This document shows positions 49,668 through 58,022 of a stretch of 58,944 nucleotides of DNA, piece after piece. The position numbers and the translations under genes were made by a program. The notes below the pieces were generated by a model. The model was not told the DNA's origin, did not search any database, and saw only the letters and a list, made by a program, of their open reading frames with translations. This stretch comes from a bacterium (lineage in GTDB: Bacteria > Electryoneota > Electryoneia > Electryoneales > Electryoneaceae), in contig JAHLLH010000008.1 in NCBI GenBank assembly GCA_020444265.1, positions 1-58,944 on the forward strand. Reading direction: 5' to 3'. Numbering within the stretch: position 1 is the first letter of the stretch; each line of letters starts with the position of its first letter.

Positions 49668-51731
49668 CTAGAACAAGAACTGCGTCGCCATCAGGTAAAG
49701 CGCGAAGGCGACCATCATCAGACCTTCACCGGCGATGAAGCCGCTGGCGAGGCTGGCACCGTACTTGTCGACACGCACCGGGTGCTTTTTGTTGTAAATC
49801 TGCGTCAGCAGGGCACCGAGCCACATGCCGATCGAGTAGACGGCGGGGACCATGAAGGCGATGCCGAAGGCGACCGGGCTGGGGATCCACTTGGAGACGC
49901 TCTTGGGCAGGAAACGGCTGCCGAGCGGCAGCAGGATGCCCAAGCCGCCACCGACCGCTGCACCCCAGAGGGCACCAGCTGGAAGTGCAGACAAGCCAAC
50001 CGCGAGGATTTCCGCCATCTTGTACCAGGCGAAGACCGCCGGGCCGGGGAATTCATGGCCGGGGATCTCGTAGACAATGGTCAGTACACGGAACGTTGCT
50101 GCCGCCGCAAAGACACCGACAATAACACCGAGCAGCTGGGTCAGGACCTGGCGACGGATCGACACCTTCAGCATGTAGCCCGCCTTCATGTCCTGCATCA
50201 GGTCGCCCGCTTGGGAGGCCCCGGCGCTGGTGATTGCGGCGGCCATCAGGTTGGTCACCATCTTGCCCGGGGCGAGGGCACCATAGACCACCTGCGTGAT
50301 CTTGCCCATCGCGCCGACCGGGTTGATGTCGGTTTCGCCGGTCGCACGGACCGCAATCGCCGCGATGAAGAGCGAGAGGAAGATCGCCAGCAGCCCTTCC
50401 CAGATGGGGATGCCGAAGTAAATCTTGGCGAGGGTGACGGTAAATGCGGTGGCCAGGGTCATCCCAATCACCCAGAATTTCATCGGGTAGGGGTCGGGCG
50501 CATCCGGTTCTTCTTCATCCTCACCGTTTTCGTCACCCGGTCGTTTGGTCGCAGCACGCATGCTGGTGAAAGTTCGGGCGATGGTCTTCCACTGCATCGC
50601 AAGGCTGGTGAAGGACGAGGTGATCATCAGGGCGACACCGGTCCAGAGGACCCAGTTGAAGCCGGCGCGATAGGGGCTGGTGGTGTCCGGCGCCTTGGTG
50701 ATTGCCGGGACCGGTTTCGCCTCATCCGCAGGCTGCATGCCCGCCGCACGGAGCAGCTCGGCGGGTGCCTCGTAGTGACGCAGGACATCTATCGCTGTCA
50801 CACCAGAACGGTGCGAAGCGATCCGTTCCGCTCGATGAATCGCATCGCCGATCTCGCTATCGAGGTGCCTTTGCGCACGATCACTATCGGGTTTCTCCTG
50901 CACGTGAACCAGCGCGGATGATACCGCGCCCACGTTCGGCGCTACTTCGACGGTGCCGTTATTCAGTAGAATCGGGGTGAGGATGCCCCAGGCGAGAATC
51001 GATCCGGCCAACAGGCTCCAACCCACTTTTGGCCCGATCAGTACACCAGCACCCAACATCATTGGTGAAAGGTTAAAGCCGATCTGGAGTTGGTAAATCG
51101 GGACGCCGAGGATAGCGATCATCCCAAGGCCGAAATCGTTGAAGGAGAGATCCTCGACCAAGCCGATGCTGTCCGGGAAGGCGAGGTAGAGCAGCTTCAA
51201 CGCTGCCGCGCCGATGCCGGTCCAGAGTAGGATTTTTGTCTTCTTCATCGCTTCAACACCGGACGCGTACATCGCTTTGATCGTCTCAGCGGTGGCGGTT
51301 CCGGTCGGGTAACGAAGCTTCTCTGTGACAATCATCTGACGGCGCAGCGGGACGGCAAAATGGACACCGAGGAAGGCAACTGACATCCCCCAGATCACCA
51401 GGGAGATGAAAGGAAGCGGGCCGAGGCCCTGGTCAGCGCGGATCATTTCCAATGCCGGAATCGCGGCGACAAACCCGCCTGCGGAAGCCATCGTACCGGA
51501 AGAAGAGCCCGCGGTCGCGGCGATCAGGTTTTCCTTCGAATCAAAGGGTCGTTTCATCCCCTTCATCGTGCTGAAAAGGGCAAACGAGATGACAGCTGCG
51601 GTGATTCCTGCTCCGAATGTCCAACCGATCTTGAGACCGATAGTGACATTCGATGCGCCGATCAGGCAGCCGACAAAAAGGCCGGACAACACGGCTCGCA
51701 AGGTGAGTTCGGATGGAGACTTGACTTCCAT
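49668..51731 (-). CDS. OPT family oligopeptide transporter
   Basis: 687 residues from the ATG at 51731, chosen for its GAGGAAG ribosome site; a 43-codon longer reading upstream is unsupported. At least 14 membrane segments. Family features include LRAVLSGLFVGCLIGASNVT, the SAGGFVAAIPALEMI and GMSVAFLGVHFAVPLRRQM segments, then SAGASQAGDLMQDMKAGYML and PVAFGIAFMVPAVYSIGMW. OPT proteins import peptides or metal chelates by proton coupling. A cytosolic loop with an Asp/Glu-rich stretch (DENGEDEEEPDAPDP) lies near residue 420. It stands alone. Confidence 0.92.
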   Translation of the reverse strand: MEVKSPSELTLRAVLSGLFVGCLIGASNVTIGLKIGWTFGAGITAAVISFALFSTMKGMKRPFDSKENLIAATAGSSSGTMASAGGFVAAIPALEMIRADQGLGPLPFISLVIWGMSVAFLGVHFAVPLRRQMIVTEKLRYPTGTATAETIKAMYASGVEAMKKTKILLWTGIGAAALKLLYLAFPDSIGLVEDLSFNDFGLGMIAILGVPIYQLQIGFNLSPMMLGAGVLIGPKVGWSLLAGSILAWGILTPILLNNGTVEVAPNVGAVSSALVHVQEKPDSDRAQRHLDSEIGDAIHRAERIASHRSGVTAIDVLRHYEAPAELLRAAGMQPADEAKPVPAITKAPDTTSPYRAGFNWVLWTGVALMITSSFTSLAMQWKTIARTFTSMRAATKRPGDENGEDEEEPDAPDPYPMKFWVIGMTLATAFTVTLAKIYFGIPIWEGLLAIFLSLFIAAIAVRATGETDINPVGAMGKITQVVYGALAPGKMVTNLMAAAITSAGASQAGDLMQDMKAGYMLKVSIRRQVLTQLLGVIVGVFAAAATFRVLTIVYEIPGHEFPGPAVFAWYKMAEILAVGLSALPAGALWGAAVGGGLGILLPLGSRFLPKSVSKWIPSPVAFGIAFMVPAVYSIGMWLGALLTQIYNKKHPVRVDKYGASLASGFIAGEGLMMVAFALYLMATQFLF

Positions 51732-51937
51732 GGGCTTCCTCAGCAGGTGGTGGATTCGAGAATACCGTGCAAGATAGCCGCCCCAGCGAAACCTTGCAAT
51801 GCGGGAGCGAGCCCGTTCCCGAATACATCCCTGGACCCGACACTCCCCTGTTCCCTTCAAGAAAGCAGCTTTTCCCCTTGTCCCAACCCAGACCTAAGCG
51901 GTATGCTCAGAGACGGACCAAACAGGAGAGTAGAATC

Positions 51938-52573
51938 ATGCGATCAAAGGAAGCAGTTAAAAGTCCCCTGCGGAACCTGATTGGCGGCCCCTGGCTGGTG
52001 ATCGGGATGCTCCTGCTCTCCGGCGTGGGCCTCGTTCTTGCAGTGTTGCGAAGACGCAAACTGCGTGAGAATCCACCGGAAACGGTCGCCGAAGTAGATC
52101 TTGCGAAGTATGCCGGTCTCTGGTATGAAATTGCACGGCTGCCCAGCAGCTTTCAGCAGGATTGCGCGGGCAGCACGGCCTTCTACGAGTTACGTGACAA
52201 CGGTACCCTTTCGGTGAGGAACCACTGTTATGTGGGGACATTGGATGGCCCGGAACGAGAGATCAGCGGCTCTGCGTGGATCAGCGACCCGGAACAGCCT
52301 GCACGACTGAAGGTCCGTCTCGGTTGGATGCCTTTCACCAGCGACTACTGGATCCTTCAGCTCGGCCCGAAGTACCGCTATGCAGTCGTCGGTACCCCGG
52401 ATCGTCGTCACCTCTGGATTCTGAGTCGTGAGCCGGAGATGGATATGCATCTCTACCAGGACATCATCGCTCGTGTGGAACTGGCGGGCTTCAATACAGA
52501 ACGTCTCGTCGACACCTTGCAACCGCTCGAGAGTGATTTCGAGTCCGATGAGGACGTTACGGACGAGGATTAA
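51938..52573 (+). CDS. Membrane-anchored lipocalin (Blc-like)
   Basis: 211 residues from the ATG at 51938 with AGGAGAG upstream. An N-terminal membrane helix (WLVIGMLLLSGVGLVLAVLR) precedes the Blc lipocalin domain: VDLAKYAGLWYEIARLPSSF (first motif G-x-W-Y), TLSVRNHCYVG, YWILQLGPKYRYAVVGTPDR and WILSREPEM. Bacterial lipocalins are usually lipoproteins; here a non-cleavable anchor replaces the lipobox. They bind lysophospholipids or fatty acids. It ends in an acidic tail (SDFESDEDVTDED). Divergent from the OPT gene. Confidence 0.9.
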   Translation: MRSKEAVKSPLRNLIGGPWLVIGMLLLSGVGLVLAVLRRRKLRENPPETVAEVDLAKYAGLWYEIARLPSSFQQDCAGSTAFYELRDNGTLSVRNHCYVGTLDGPEREISGSAWISDPEQPARLKVRLGWMPFTSDYWILQLGPKYRYAVVGTPDRRHLWILSREPEMDMHLYQDIIARVELAGFNTERLVDTLQPLESDFESDEDVTDED

Positions 52574-52590
52574 CTAGTTCGGCGAACATG

Positions 52591-52648
52591 TTCGGTCAGA
52601 TCTCCTGATCTGACCGAAAAATGCGTCAGGTCAGGAGACTTGCCGCAA
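52591..52648. repeat. Bipartite palindromic repeat (BIME-like unit 8)
   Basis: TTCGGTCAGATC/GATCTGACCGAA (52591-52618, perfect), then GCGTCAGGTC-AGGA-GACTTGCCGC with mismatches. The two arms carry the same A/T exchange in the first hairpin. Confidence 0.85.
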
Positions 52649-52657
52649 CGGCTGAAT

Positions 52658-52835
52658 TGTCATCCCCAGGCCCCATGTCCGGCAGCTGCCGGACAAGGTG
52701 TTTCTGTTGGGGCCGTCGGGGATCCCCTTTGATCGAAGCCATCAGTGAGTGCAGTCTGCCATGGGGATTCCCGACGCTCGCTGGTTCACTTCGTTCACGA
52801 TCCGGCTCGTGCCGGATTGCGATCTGGGAATGACA
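52658..52835. repeat. MITE-like element, 178 bp, TIR TGTCATCCCCAG
   Basis: Ends TGTCATCCCCAG and CTGGGAATGACA. It shares long blocks with the copy at 49281 (for example TGTCCGGCAGCTGCCGGACA and TTCACTTCGTTCACGATCC). A further half hairpin (GCAGGTC-AATG-GACTTGC) follows at 52846-52866. Confidence 0.85.
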
Positions 52836-52910
52836 GGTAATCATGCGGCAGGTCAATGGACTTGCCGTTACGTATCTTGAGTCGTTTTTACCCAGTGAGG
52901 ATTCAGGACG

Positions 52911-53567
52911 GTGAGTAACGTGCGTTTCAAGATTTGTTGCATTCAGAGTGTCGAAGAAGCAAGGACCGCGATGGCCTGGGGCGCGGATGCGCTCGGGCTG
53001 GTCGCATCGATGCCAAGCGGCCCCGGACCGATCCCGGAAAAAGAGATCGCACGGATCGCTGCGGAGGTGCCGGTGGGTGTCAGCGCGGTTTTGCTGACCA
53101 GTCGTACTGATCCAGCCGAGATCATTGAGCAGCAGCGCCAGACCCGTACTGATTCCATTCAGCTCTGCGCCTGGCTCGAAGCAGATGCGCATGTAGTCCT
53201 GAAACGTGAGCTGCCGGGTATTCGGTTGATGCAGGTCGTGCATGTAACCGGTGAAGAGTCCTATACCCAGGCAATCCAGGCGGCGAAGAGTGTGCACGGT
53301 CTCCTGCTGGATACTGGCGCTCCCAAGGCGGACACGCCTGTCCTTGGTGGAACCGGCAAAACCCATGATTGGTCGATCAGCCAACGGATCGTGCGGGACT
53401 GCAACAAGCCAGTCTATCTCGCGGGGGGGCTGAATGCTGGCAATGTGGTAGAGGCGATTCGCAAGGTTCGCCCCTGGGGAGTCGACATCTGTACTGGCGT
53501 GCGCAAGGATATGTTGCTTGATGATCAGAAGCTTGCGGACTATGTTCGCGCGGTGAAGTCTATCTAG
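52911..53567 (+). CDS. Phosphoribosylanthranilate isomerase family protein (TrpF-like), atypical
   Basis: 218 residues, TIM-barrel layout of TrpF. The N-terminal KICC keeps the catalytic cysteine of K-I-C-G but has Cys in place of Gly. The region equivalent to V-Q-L-H-G reads SIQLCAWLE. The phosphate-binding parts are present: GLLLDTGAP, VLGGTGKTHDW, VYLAGGLNAGNVVEAI and PWGVDICTGVRKD (usual form D-V-S-S-G-V). GTG start with GAGG upstream. There is no other trp gene in the window, and it lies next to a YhhQ-like gene. It may be a TrpF paralogue with another substrate. Confidence 0.75.
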   Translation: MSNVRFKICCIQSVEEARTAMAWGADALGLVASMPSGPGPIPEKEIARIAAEVPVGVSAVLLTSRTDPAEIIEQQRQTRTDSIQLCAWLEADAHVVLKRELPGIRLMQVVHVTGEESYTQAIQAAKSVHGLLLDTGAPKADTPVLGGTGKTHDWSISQRIVRDCNKPVYLAGGLNAGNVVEAIRKVRPWGVDICTGVRKDMLLDDQKLADYVRAVKSI

Positions 53568-53591
53568 CTGAGAATGGCGGGGGTTGCTACC

Positions 53592-54266
53592 ATGAGCAAT
53601 GATCTACTCTTTATCCTGATCCTGATCGCCGCGTTCAGCACGGTGCTGGTCGGTTTGAAGCTGGGACGTGAAGGGCTGTTGGCGACGGTGATCATTTTCA
53701 CGCTTACCTCGAACATGTTTGTCGCCAAGCTGAGCATGGTCTTCGGGGTGGTCACCAGCCTGGCGTTGCCGCTCTACGCTGCTGTCTTCCTCGCGACCCA
53801 CCTGCTGATCGAGCATTATGATCCGAAGGATGCTTTCCGTGCCGTCTGGTTGGGTTTCCTCGCGCAAGTGTCGCTGGTGTTGTTTGGCTACTTGATCAAA
53901 TTGGGCGAACCCTTCGGTGACCCGACAGCCTCCAATGCGCTAAACGAGATCCTCTCCTACCTGCCGCGTCTTGTGATTGCCTCCTTCATCGCCTACATCA
54001 CGAGCCAGAACCTGAATGTCTACCTTTACAAGCTGATGAAGCTGCTGACTGGCTCGAAGCATCTCGGTCTTAGGAATTTCCTGAGTACGGCGGTCTCGCA
54101 GTTCATTGACACGGTGATTTTTGTCGGTATTGCGTTCTGGGGGGTGATTGATAATATCGGCCTCTTCATCGTCAGTTACTGGTTGCTGAAAGTCTTCGCC
54201 GCTGCGATCGACACGCCCTTCATCTACTTGAGCTACCTGGTGCTCGGAAAAAAACGAACCGTCTGA
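53592..54266 (+). CDS. VUT/YhhQ family transporter (queuosine precursor transporter-like)
   Basis: 224 residues from the ATG at 53592; an ATG at 53574 is an alternative. About six membrane segments. The family core is visible: LTSNMFVAKLSMVFGVVTSL, LIEHYDPKDAFRAVWLGF (polar loop with E-x-Y/x-x-K), SQNLNVYLYKLMKLLTG and STAVSQFIDTVIFVGIAF. These proteins import queuine or preQ precursors. No queuosine biosynthesis gene is in the window, so a queuine uptake role is plausible but unproven. It probably shares a transcript with the TrpF-like gene. Confidence 0.88.
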   Translation: MSNDLLFILILIAAFSTVLVGLKLGREGLLATVIIFTLTSNMFVAKLSMVFGVVTSLALPLYAAVFLATHLLIEHYDPKDAFRAVWLGFLAQVSLVLFGYLIKLGEPFGDPTASNALNEILSYLPRLVIASFIAYITSQNLNVYLYKLMKLLTGSKHLGLRNFLSTAVSQFIDTVIFVGIAFWGVIDNIGLFIVSYWLLKVFAAAIDTPFIYLSYLVLGKKRTV

Positions 54267-54284
54267 TTACACCCCAGAAACGAA

Positions 54285-54314
54285 CATGGCCCGGGCAACA
54301 TTGCTCGGGCCATG
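54285..54314. terminator. Bidirectional terminator hairpin between convergent genes
   Basis: CATGGCCCGGGC (54285-54296) pairs with GCTCGGGCCATG (54303-54314) with one G-U pair. T-rich sequence (CCATTTTAC) follows on the plus strand. Confidence 0.75.
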
Positions 54315-54334
54315 CCATTTTACACCTACCACTA

Positions 54335-55291
54335 TCAAAACGTAATGAAATAAACCCCTTCCACCTGTTCCACAAGCGCATCATGCCCTTCTGCTGCCGC
54401 GGGATTGATCGCATTGGTGATGGTGACACGATCACCGTTCTGCAAATCTTTGAATGTCACGCCGATCGGGCCGCCATTGGTGACACGATTGGCGAAGAGA
54501 CCGGTACCATCTGCGTTCAATGAAGGCTTTGTTGCCCCGAGAATCTCGGTATCAATGTTGTTGTTCAGGGCAAGATGGACACGGACCACATCGGAGAGGC
54601 TGCCTGGGTTCAGTTGGCTGGCGAAGACAAAATTGTTGGTCGGTGCCCAAATGATATCCGTGCCGATCCGGTCCCCGATCTCGAGGACGTCCAATGTTTC
54701 GAGGGGAGCGTAGCGAAGCGCCAGCCCGGGAGTGCTCGAGTTGACGAGATAGACGAGGCGTGTACCATCGGGTGAGATGGCAGCATGACTGCCCTCGTTG
54801 GCCAGCAGTTCGGTCTCGCTGCCTTCAAGAGTAAACTGGACAAGTCGTCCTTCCGCATCTGTCATCACCAGTGATGCATCATCGACCCAGGCGGGATTCT
54901 TCCCCGGTCCCAATTCAAGGAAACCATCGGTGCCGAAGAAAACAACCAGCACACCGCCGCTCGGATTGGGGGTGCTGAAGGCGACAATTGAACCATCCGG
55001 GGAAGGCGTGTAGTCATGGTTATGGGCACCGATGTAGACCGTTTCAACGTTACCGTCCAGGTCGGAATAGTAAATCCCCGGATCGCCTCGCCCTTCCTGG
55101 TAGACAAAAAGGAAGGAGCTGTACTCATTGTCGATCCAGACCGGTGCAGCCCCATCTTCGACAATCAGGGTGCGGTCAATCACCACTTCGTCTTCCGGCG
55201 GATCATCCGGGGAAGGGCACCCGATGACCGCGATGGACAACACGGCTACCAACAAAGCAACCAGCCATTTACCGCGCATAACGTATCTCAT
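54335..55291 (-). CDS. Lipoprotein with TolB/WD40-like beta-propeller
   Basis: 318 residues (ATG at 55291 or, equally possible, 55279). A lipobox is present (LSIAVIGC, C25). Repeats of the type SPDGSIVAFSTPNPSG, SPDGTRLVYLVNSSTPG and NADGTGLFANRVTNGG are characteristic of PD40/TolB propellers. Its start overlaps the end of the DUF4139 gene in another frame, so it is coupled. An outer-membrane-associated binding or quality-control role is possible but not shown. Confidence 0.85.
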   Translation of the reverse strand: MRYVMRGKWLVALLVAVLSIAVIGCPSPDDPPEDEVVIDRTLIVEDGAAPVWIDNEYSSFLFVYQEGRGDPGIYYSDLDGNVETVYIGAHNHDYTPSPDGSIVAFSTPNPSGGVLVVFFGTDGFLELGPGKNPAWVDDASLVMTDAEGRLVQFTLEGSETELLANEGSHAAISPDGTRLVYLVNSSTPGLALRYAPLETLDVLEIGDRIGTDIIWAPTNNFVFASQLNPGSLSDVVRVHLALNNNIDTEILGATKPSLNADGTGLFANRVTNGGPIGVTFKDLQNGDRVTITNAINPAAAEGHDALVEQVEGVYFITF

Positions 55292-56603
55292 AGCTCACCG
55301 TTTCTGTCAGTCCGGCTCCGACCGGGACATCAAAGCGTGCCGTGCGTGCATCCACACGCTGGTACTCGACCGCATCACCACCACCGGTCATCGTGATCGA
55401 CCAGTCGCCGAAGAGACGTTCCAACACACGGACCGTGACCATCTCGCGTCCCGAGTTACCGAGGGTAACCTGGACTCCCTGAACGGTCTCGCCTTCCTCA
55501 CGCGCACCTTCCGCCGTACGAATCCGTTCCGCAGAGAGGTCGAAAACCTGGCCCAAGGTCAGCTCGAGGGTTGAACCAGCGGGGGTATCGTCGATGGTGT
55601 CCTCGCCGGTAAACATTGCGGGTCCATCATCACGTTCGAAAACTCGGACGATTCCGCCGGGCAAGGCGGATGGCAGCGAGAAGGCGAGCTTGGCGCTGGC
55701 ACGGTCATCAAAGATGGTCGCGTCATAGACATAATACCGCTCGACATCCCGCCCGACCAGTTCGCCCCGTGGATGGAGGGAGGTTATCCCGACGGTCAGG
55801 GTGCCGGGGATATCGATTTTCCAGAAACGGAGATCGCCGGTTTTGAAGGTCGGGTCGTAACCCGAGGCACCCGGTTTGGGGTTGAGACGATCCACGCGCC
55901 GTTTGTCACCAGCCCTGTGAATATCTCCACCAACAAGGTTGAGGAGACCGTACTCAATCCGTTCCCCAGTCGTATTGGTGATCGCAAATCCTGGGCTGAC
56001 CGTCGCGACTCCTTCGGCCAGAGCAACCCGGTGCGCACCGGACCAGTGCAAACCATCCACCATGTAGGTCAGTTTCAACTGGCGTTTTCCGTCAATGGTG
56101 GTGCTGCAACGTAAAATCAGGGTTGGTTCAGTTACCAAGCCTGCCGGGATGGTTTCGATCTCAAGGGATTTGTCCGCCTGTGACCTTGCCACGATCTCCA
56201 GCATCCCCTCCCGATCCAGGAAGAGGTTGGATGAGGTCACTCGTTTCAGGATGCCGGTCGAGATGGTGTCATCATGGAAGATGGTAAGGTCCTCCCCGAC
56301 ACGAGCGTCCCAATACTTGTCGATATCCAGTAGGTTGGTGTTGAACTGAACCGACTCGAGGTGAATCTCCGCTCCCTTGGTCACCTCCACACGGACCGAA
56401 CCATCCACGATGGCTGGCACAATACCGGTGATGAAGAGGTCATGAGTGCCCTTATCCAGCTCGACCGATCTCAGTTCGGTCACGACACCCAGGTCACGGG
56501 TGTAAAGGGTCAGATGCCGAAAAATCTCGCCTGCCTGCAGCAGGGAAGGGATCAACAGGAAGAGGGTCAGCAAAAGAGCGGTGGGGGAAATCCCGCGTTT
56601 CAT
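55269..56603 (-). CDS. DUF4139 domain-containing exported protein
   Basis: 444 residues from the ATG at 56603 with GGAG upstream; the longer reading from 56645 is unsupported. A signal peptide (TALLLTLFLLIPSLLQA) is followed by LTLYTRDLGVVTELRSVEL and an early beta-rich region, then the DUF4139 part: LTYMVDGLHWSGAHRVAL and ITNTTGERIEYGLLNLVGGD, ending in VSYEIRYAR. Proteins of this family are found in many phyla with no assigned function. Its 3' end overlaps the next gene by 11-23 bp. Confidence 0.85.
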   Translation of the reverse strand: MKRGISPTALLLTLFLLIPSLLQAGEIFRHLTLYTRDLGVVTELRSVELDKGTHDLFITGIVPAIVDGSVRVEVTKGAEIHLESVQFNTNLLDIDKYWDARVGEDLTIFHDDTISTGILKRVTSSNLFLDREGMLEIVARSQADKSLEIETIPAGLVTEPTLILRCSTTIDGKRQLKLTYMVDGLHWSGAHRVALAEGVATVSPGFAITNTTGERIEYGLLNLVGGDIHRAGDKRRVDRLNPKPGASGYDPTFKTGDLRFWKIDIPGTLTVGITSLHPRGELVGRDVERYYVYDATIFDDRASAKLAFSLPSALPGGIVRVFERDDGPAMFTGEDTIDDTPAGSTLELTLGQVFDLSAERIRTAEGAREEGETVQGVQVTLGNSGREMVTVRVLERLFGDWSITMTGGGDAVEYQRVDARTARFDVPVGAGLTETVSYEIRYAR

Positions 56604-56669
56604 GGTCCACTCCGTAGGGTTGGTCGTCGATGAAAAAAGATACAACAGCAGATGCGAGGATGCTCAGCG

Positions 56670-56776
56670 GTGTCTGTCACGAATTACAGTCTTACCATGT
56701 CCGATTCAACGTACTTGTGATCGGTTCATCATGATTGAGGAAGAAATCCAGGGCAGCGGTAATTCGTGACTGTCAC
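56670..56776. repeat. Inverted repeat element with GTGAC-type ends, 107 bp
   Basis: GTGTCTGTCACGAATTAC (56670-56687) and GTAATTCGTGACTGTCAC (56759-56776) are inverted with two mismatches. The 71 bp between have no ORF. It lies between the PAS gene and the DUF4139 gene. Confidence 0.75.
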
Positions 56777-56790
56777 GAGAGACAGTGCTC

Positions 56791-57303
56791 CTACAACAGT
56801 GACTGCACCCGCTCACGCAGCCGTTCGACCTCGTTGCCCATCTCCTGCAAACGCTCGTCAAGGCTGAGCAGCTCGGACGGGTCACGGCCGATGATCACAG
56901 CGCCGACAATATTGTTGGTGTCGTCAATCACTGGTGCAACATGCACGGTGAGGGTGAGGGCGGGCGCATTGACTCGCTGAACCGTCCATGGGCCCATCTG
57001 GGGACGACCCGTTTCGAAGGCGCTTTCCAGCATGGGGATCAGGGAATTGGGCAGTGCAGCGGTGATGGCATCCTCAAGGTGCGCACCGATGTCATCCCTG
57101 GTGACGTTCAGCAGGTTACGTCCGACAAGGTTGACATCCTGGATGTTCAACACGCGGTTCACAACCAGCATCATGTCGAGGCTCGCTTCGGAAATCGCTT
57201 CGTACCGTGCCTTGATCTCCTTCAGACGCGCCTCACTACCGCGTAGCTTGGTCGCTTCTTTTTTCAGATGCTGGTAATCGTCCCAGAATTCCTGCTGATC
57301 CAT
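56791..57303 (-). CDS. Small PAS domain protein between two coiled coils
   Basis: 170 residues. An N-terminal coiled coil (WDDYQHLKKEATKLRGSEAR, about residues 6-38), a PAS-like fold (about 38-138, with LVVNRVLNIQDVNLVGRNLL and HVAPVIDDTNNIVGAVIIG) and a C-terminal leucine-zipper-like helix (RLQEMGNEVERLRERVQSLL). There is no kinase, cyclase or DNA-binding output domain, so it probably acts by dimerising or by partner binding. The PAS ligand is unknown. ATG 57303 has GAGGACC upstream. Confidence 0.85.
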   Translation of the reverse strand: MDQQEFWDDYQHLKKEATKLRGSEARLKEIKARYEAISEASLDMMLVVNRVLNIQDVNLVGRNLLNVTRDDIGAHLEDAITAALPNSLIPMLESAFETGRPQMGPWTVQRVNAPALTLTVHVAPVIDDTNNIVGAVIIGRDPSELLSLDERLQEMGNEVERLRERVQSLL

Positions 57304-57394
57304 GCGGTCCTCACGTCAATATTCGGGTTGGCAACCAATGTAGGCCGGACGATTGGTTCAAGCAATGAACTGTTGGGAGGGGGGACGTTCATCG

Positions 57395-57572
57395 TGTCAC
57401 CCCGGACTTGATCCGGGGCCCAGCATCTGCTGTTGGGGACGTGCTGCTTGATCTGATTTGGGTATCCTGTGATAGAGGCGTGTGAGGGCTCTGGACCTCT
57501 CACCACGAGGCTGACCAGCGTACAACGTCGAATCATCCTCGGCTGGATCCCGGGTCGTGGCCCGGGATGACA
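57395..57572. repeat. MITE-like element, 178 bp, TIR TGTCACCCCGG
   Basis: Left end TGTCACCCCGGACTTGATCC, right end with CCCGGGATGACA; each end contains its own hairpin (CCCCGG/CCGGGG; CCCGGGTCGTGGCCCGGG). It has the same size and TGTCA ends as the copies at 49281 and 52658 but a different inside, so a second subfamily. A bipartite repeat follows. Confidence 0.75.
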
Positions 57573-57593
57573 GTGTAGCCGATCAGGGGAGTA

Positions 57594-57650
57594 CTGTCAG
57601 CTCTTCAGACCGGACAGAAAATGCGGCAGGTCGAGAGACTTGCCGCAACG
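57594..57650. repeat. Bipartite palindromic repeat (BIME-like unit 9)
   Basis: CTGTCAGCTC-TTCA-GACCGGACAG (imperfect), then GCGGCAGGTC-GAGA-GACTTGCCGC. Decayed relative to unit 10. Confidence 0.7.
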
Positions 57651-57703
57651 TGATTCACCAATAGACACCGAAGTTGAAGCTTCGTGGAATCGAGTACCGC
57701 TCC

Positions 57704-57913
57704 TTACTCTGTCTCCGCAGCTGTGTCGGCCTCTTTCTGCTTTTTCTTGTCTGCTGCGAAGATGCCTACCTGCGCAAACAAGCTGATAACCGCACCTGCT
57801 CCAAGCACACCCTGGATCTTCGGATATGCGTCTGTCCCGATCAGAAGAATTGAGCAGAAGATGATCACCACTCCCCAGATTATCGCCTGGGCAAGGATTA
57901 AACGACCCTTCAT
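57704..57913 (-). CDS. Small two-helix membrane protein
   Basis: 69 residues. Two membrane helices (ILAQAIIWGVVIIFCSILLI and VLGAGAVISLFAQVGIFAA) joined by a short loop, and a Lys/Glu/Ala-rich tail (DKKKQKEADTAAETE). ATG has GGGGGATCC upstream. No homology recognised. Its position between repeats does not inform its function, but the topology and ribosome site make it a real gene. Confidence 0.7.
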   Translation of the reverse strand: MKGRLILAQAIIWGVVIIFCSILLIGTDAYPKIQGVLGAGAVISLFAQVGIFAADKKKQKEADTAAETE

Positions 57914-58022
57914 GGATCCCCCGAACGTGTAAAAGCACCTGTAAATCGTCTCGTTCTCCGCATCATAGAGAAAAGCGGGCTCTTCTGCAAGTACCCGCGT
58001 CGAAACAAGGAATATTTCTTCG

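Noticed and set aside
49782-50921. 379-codon plus-strand frame
   Set aside because: Antisense to the OPT transporter gene; Arg/Asp-rich translation without domains.
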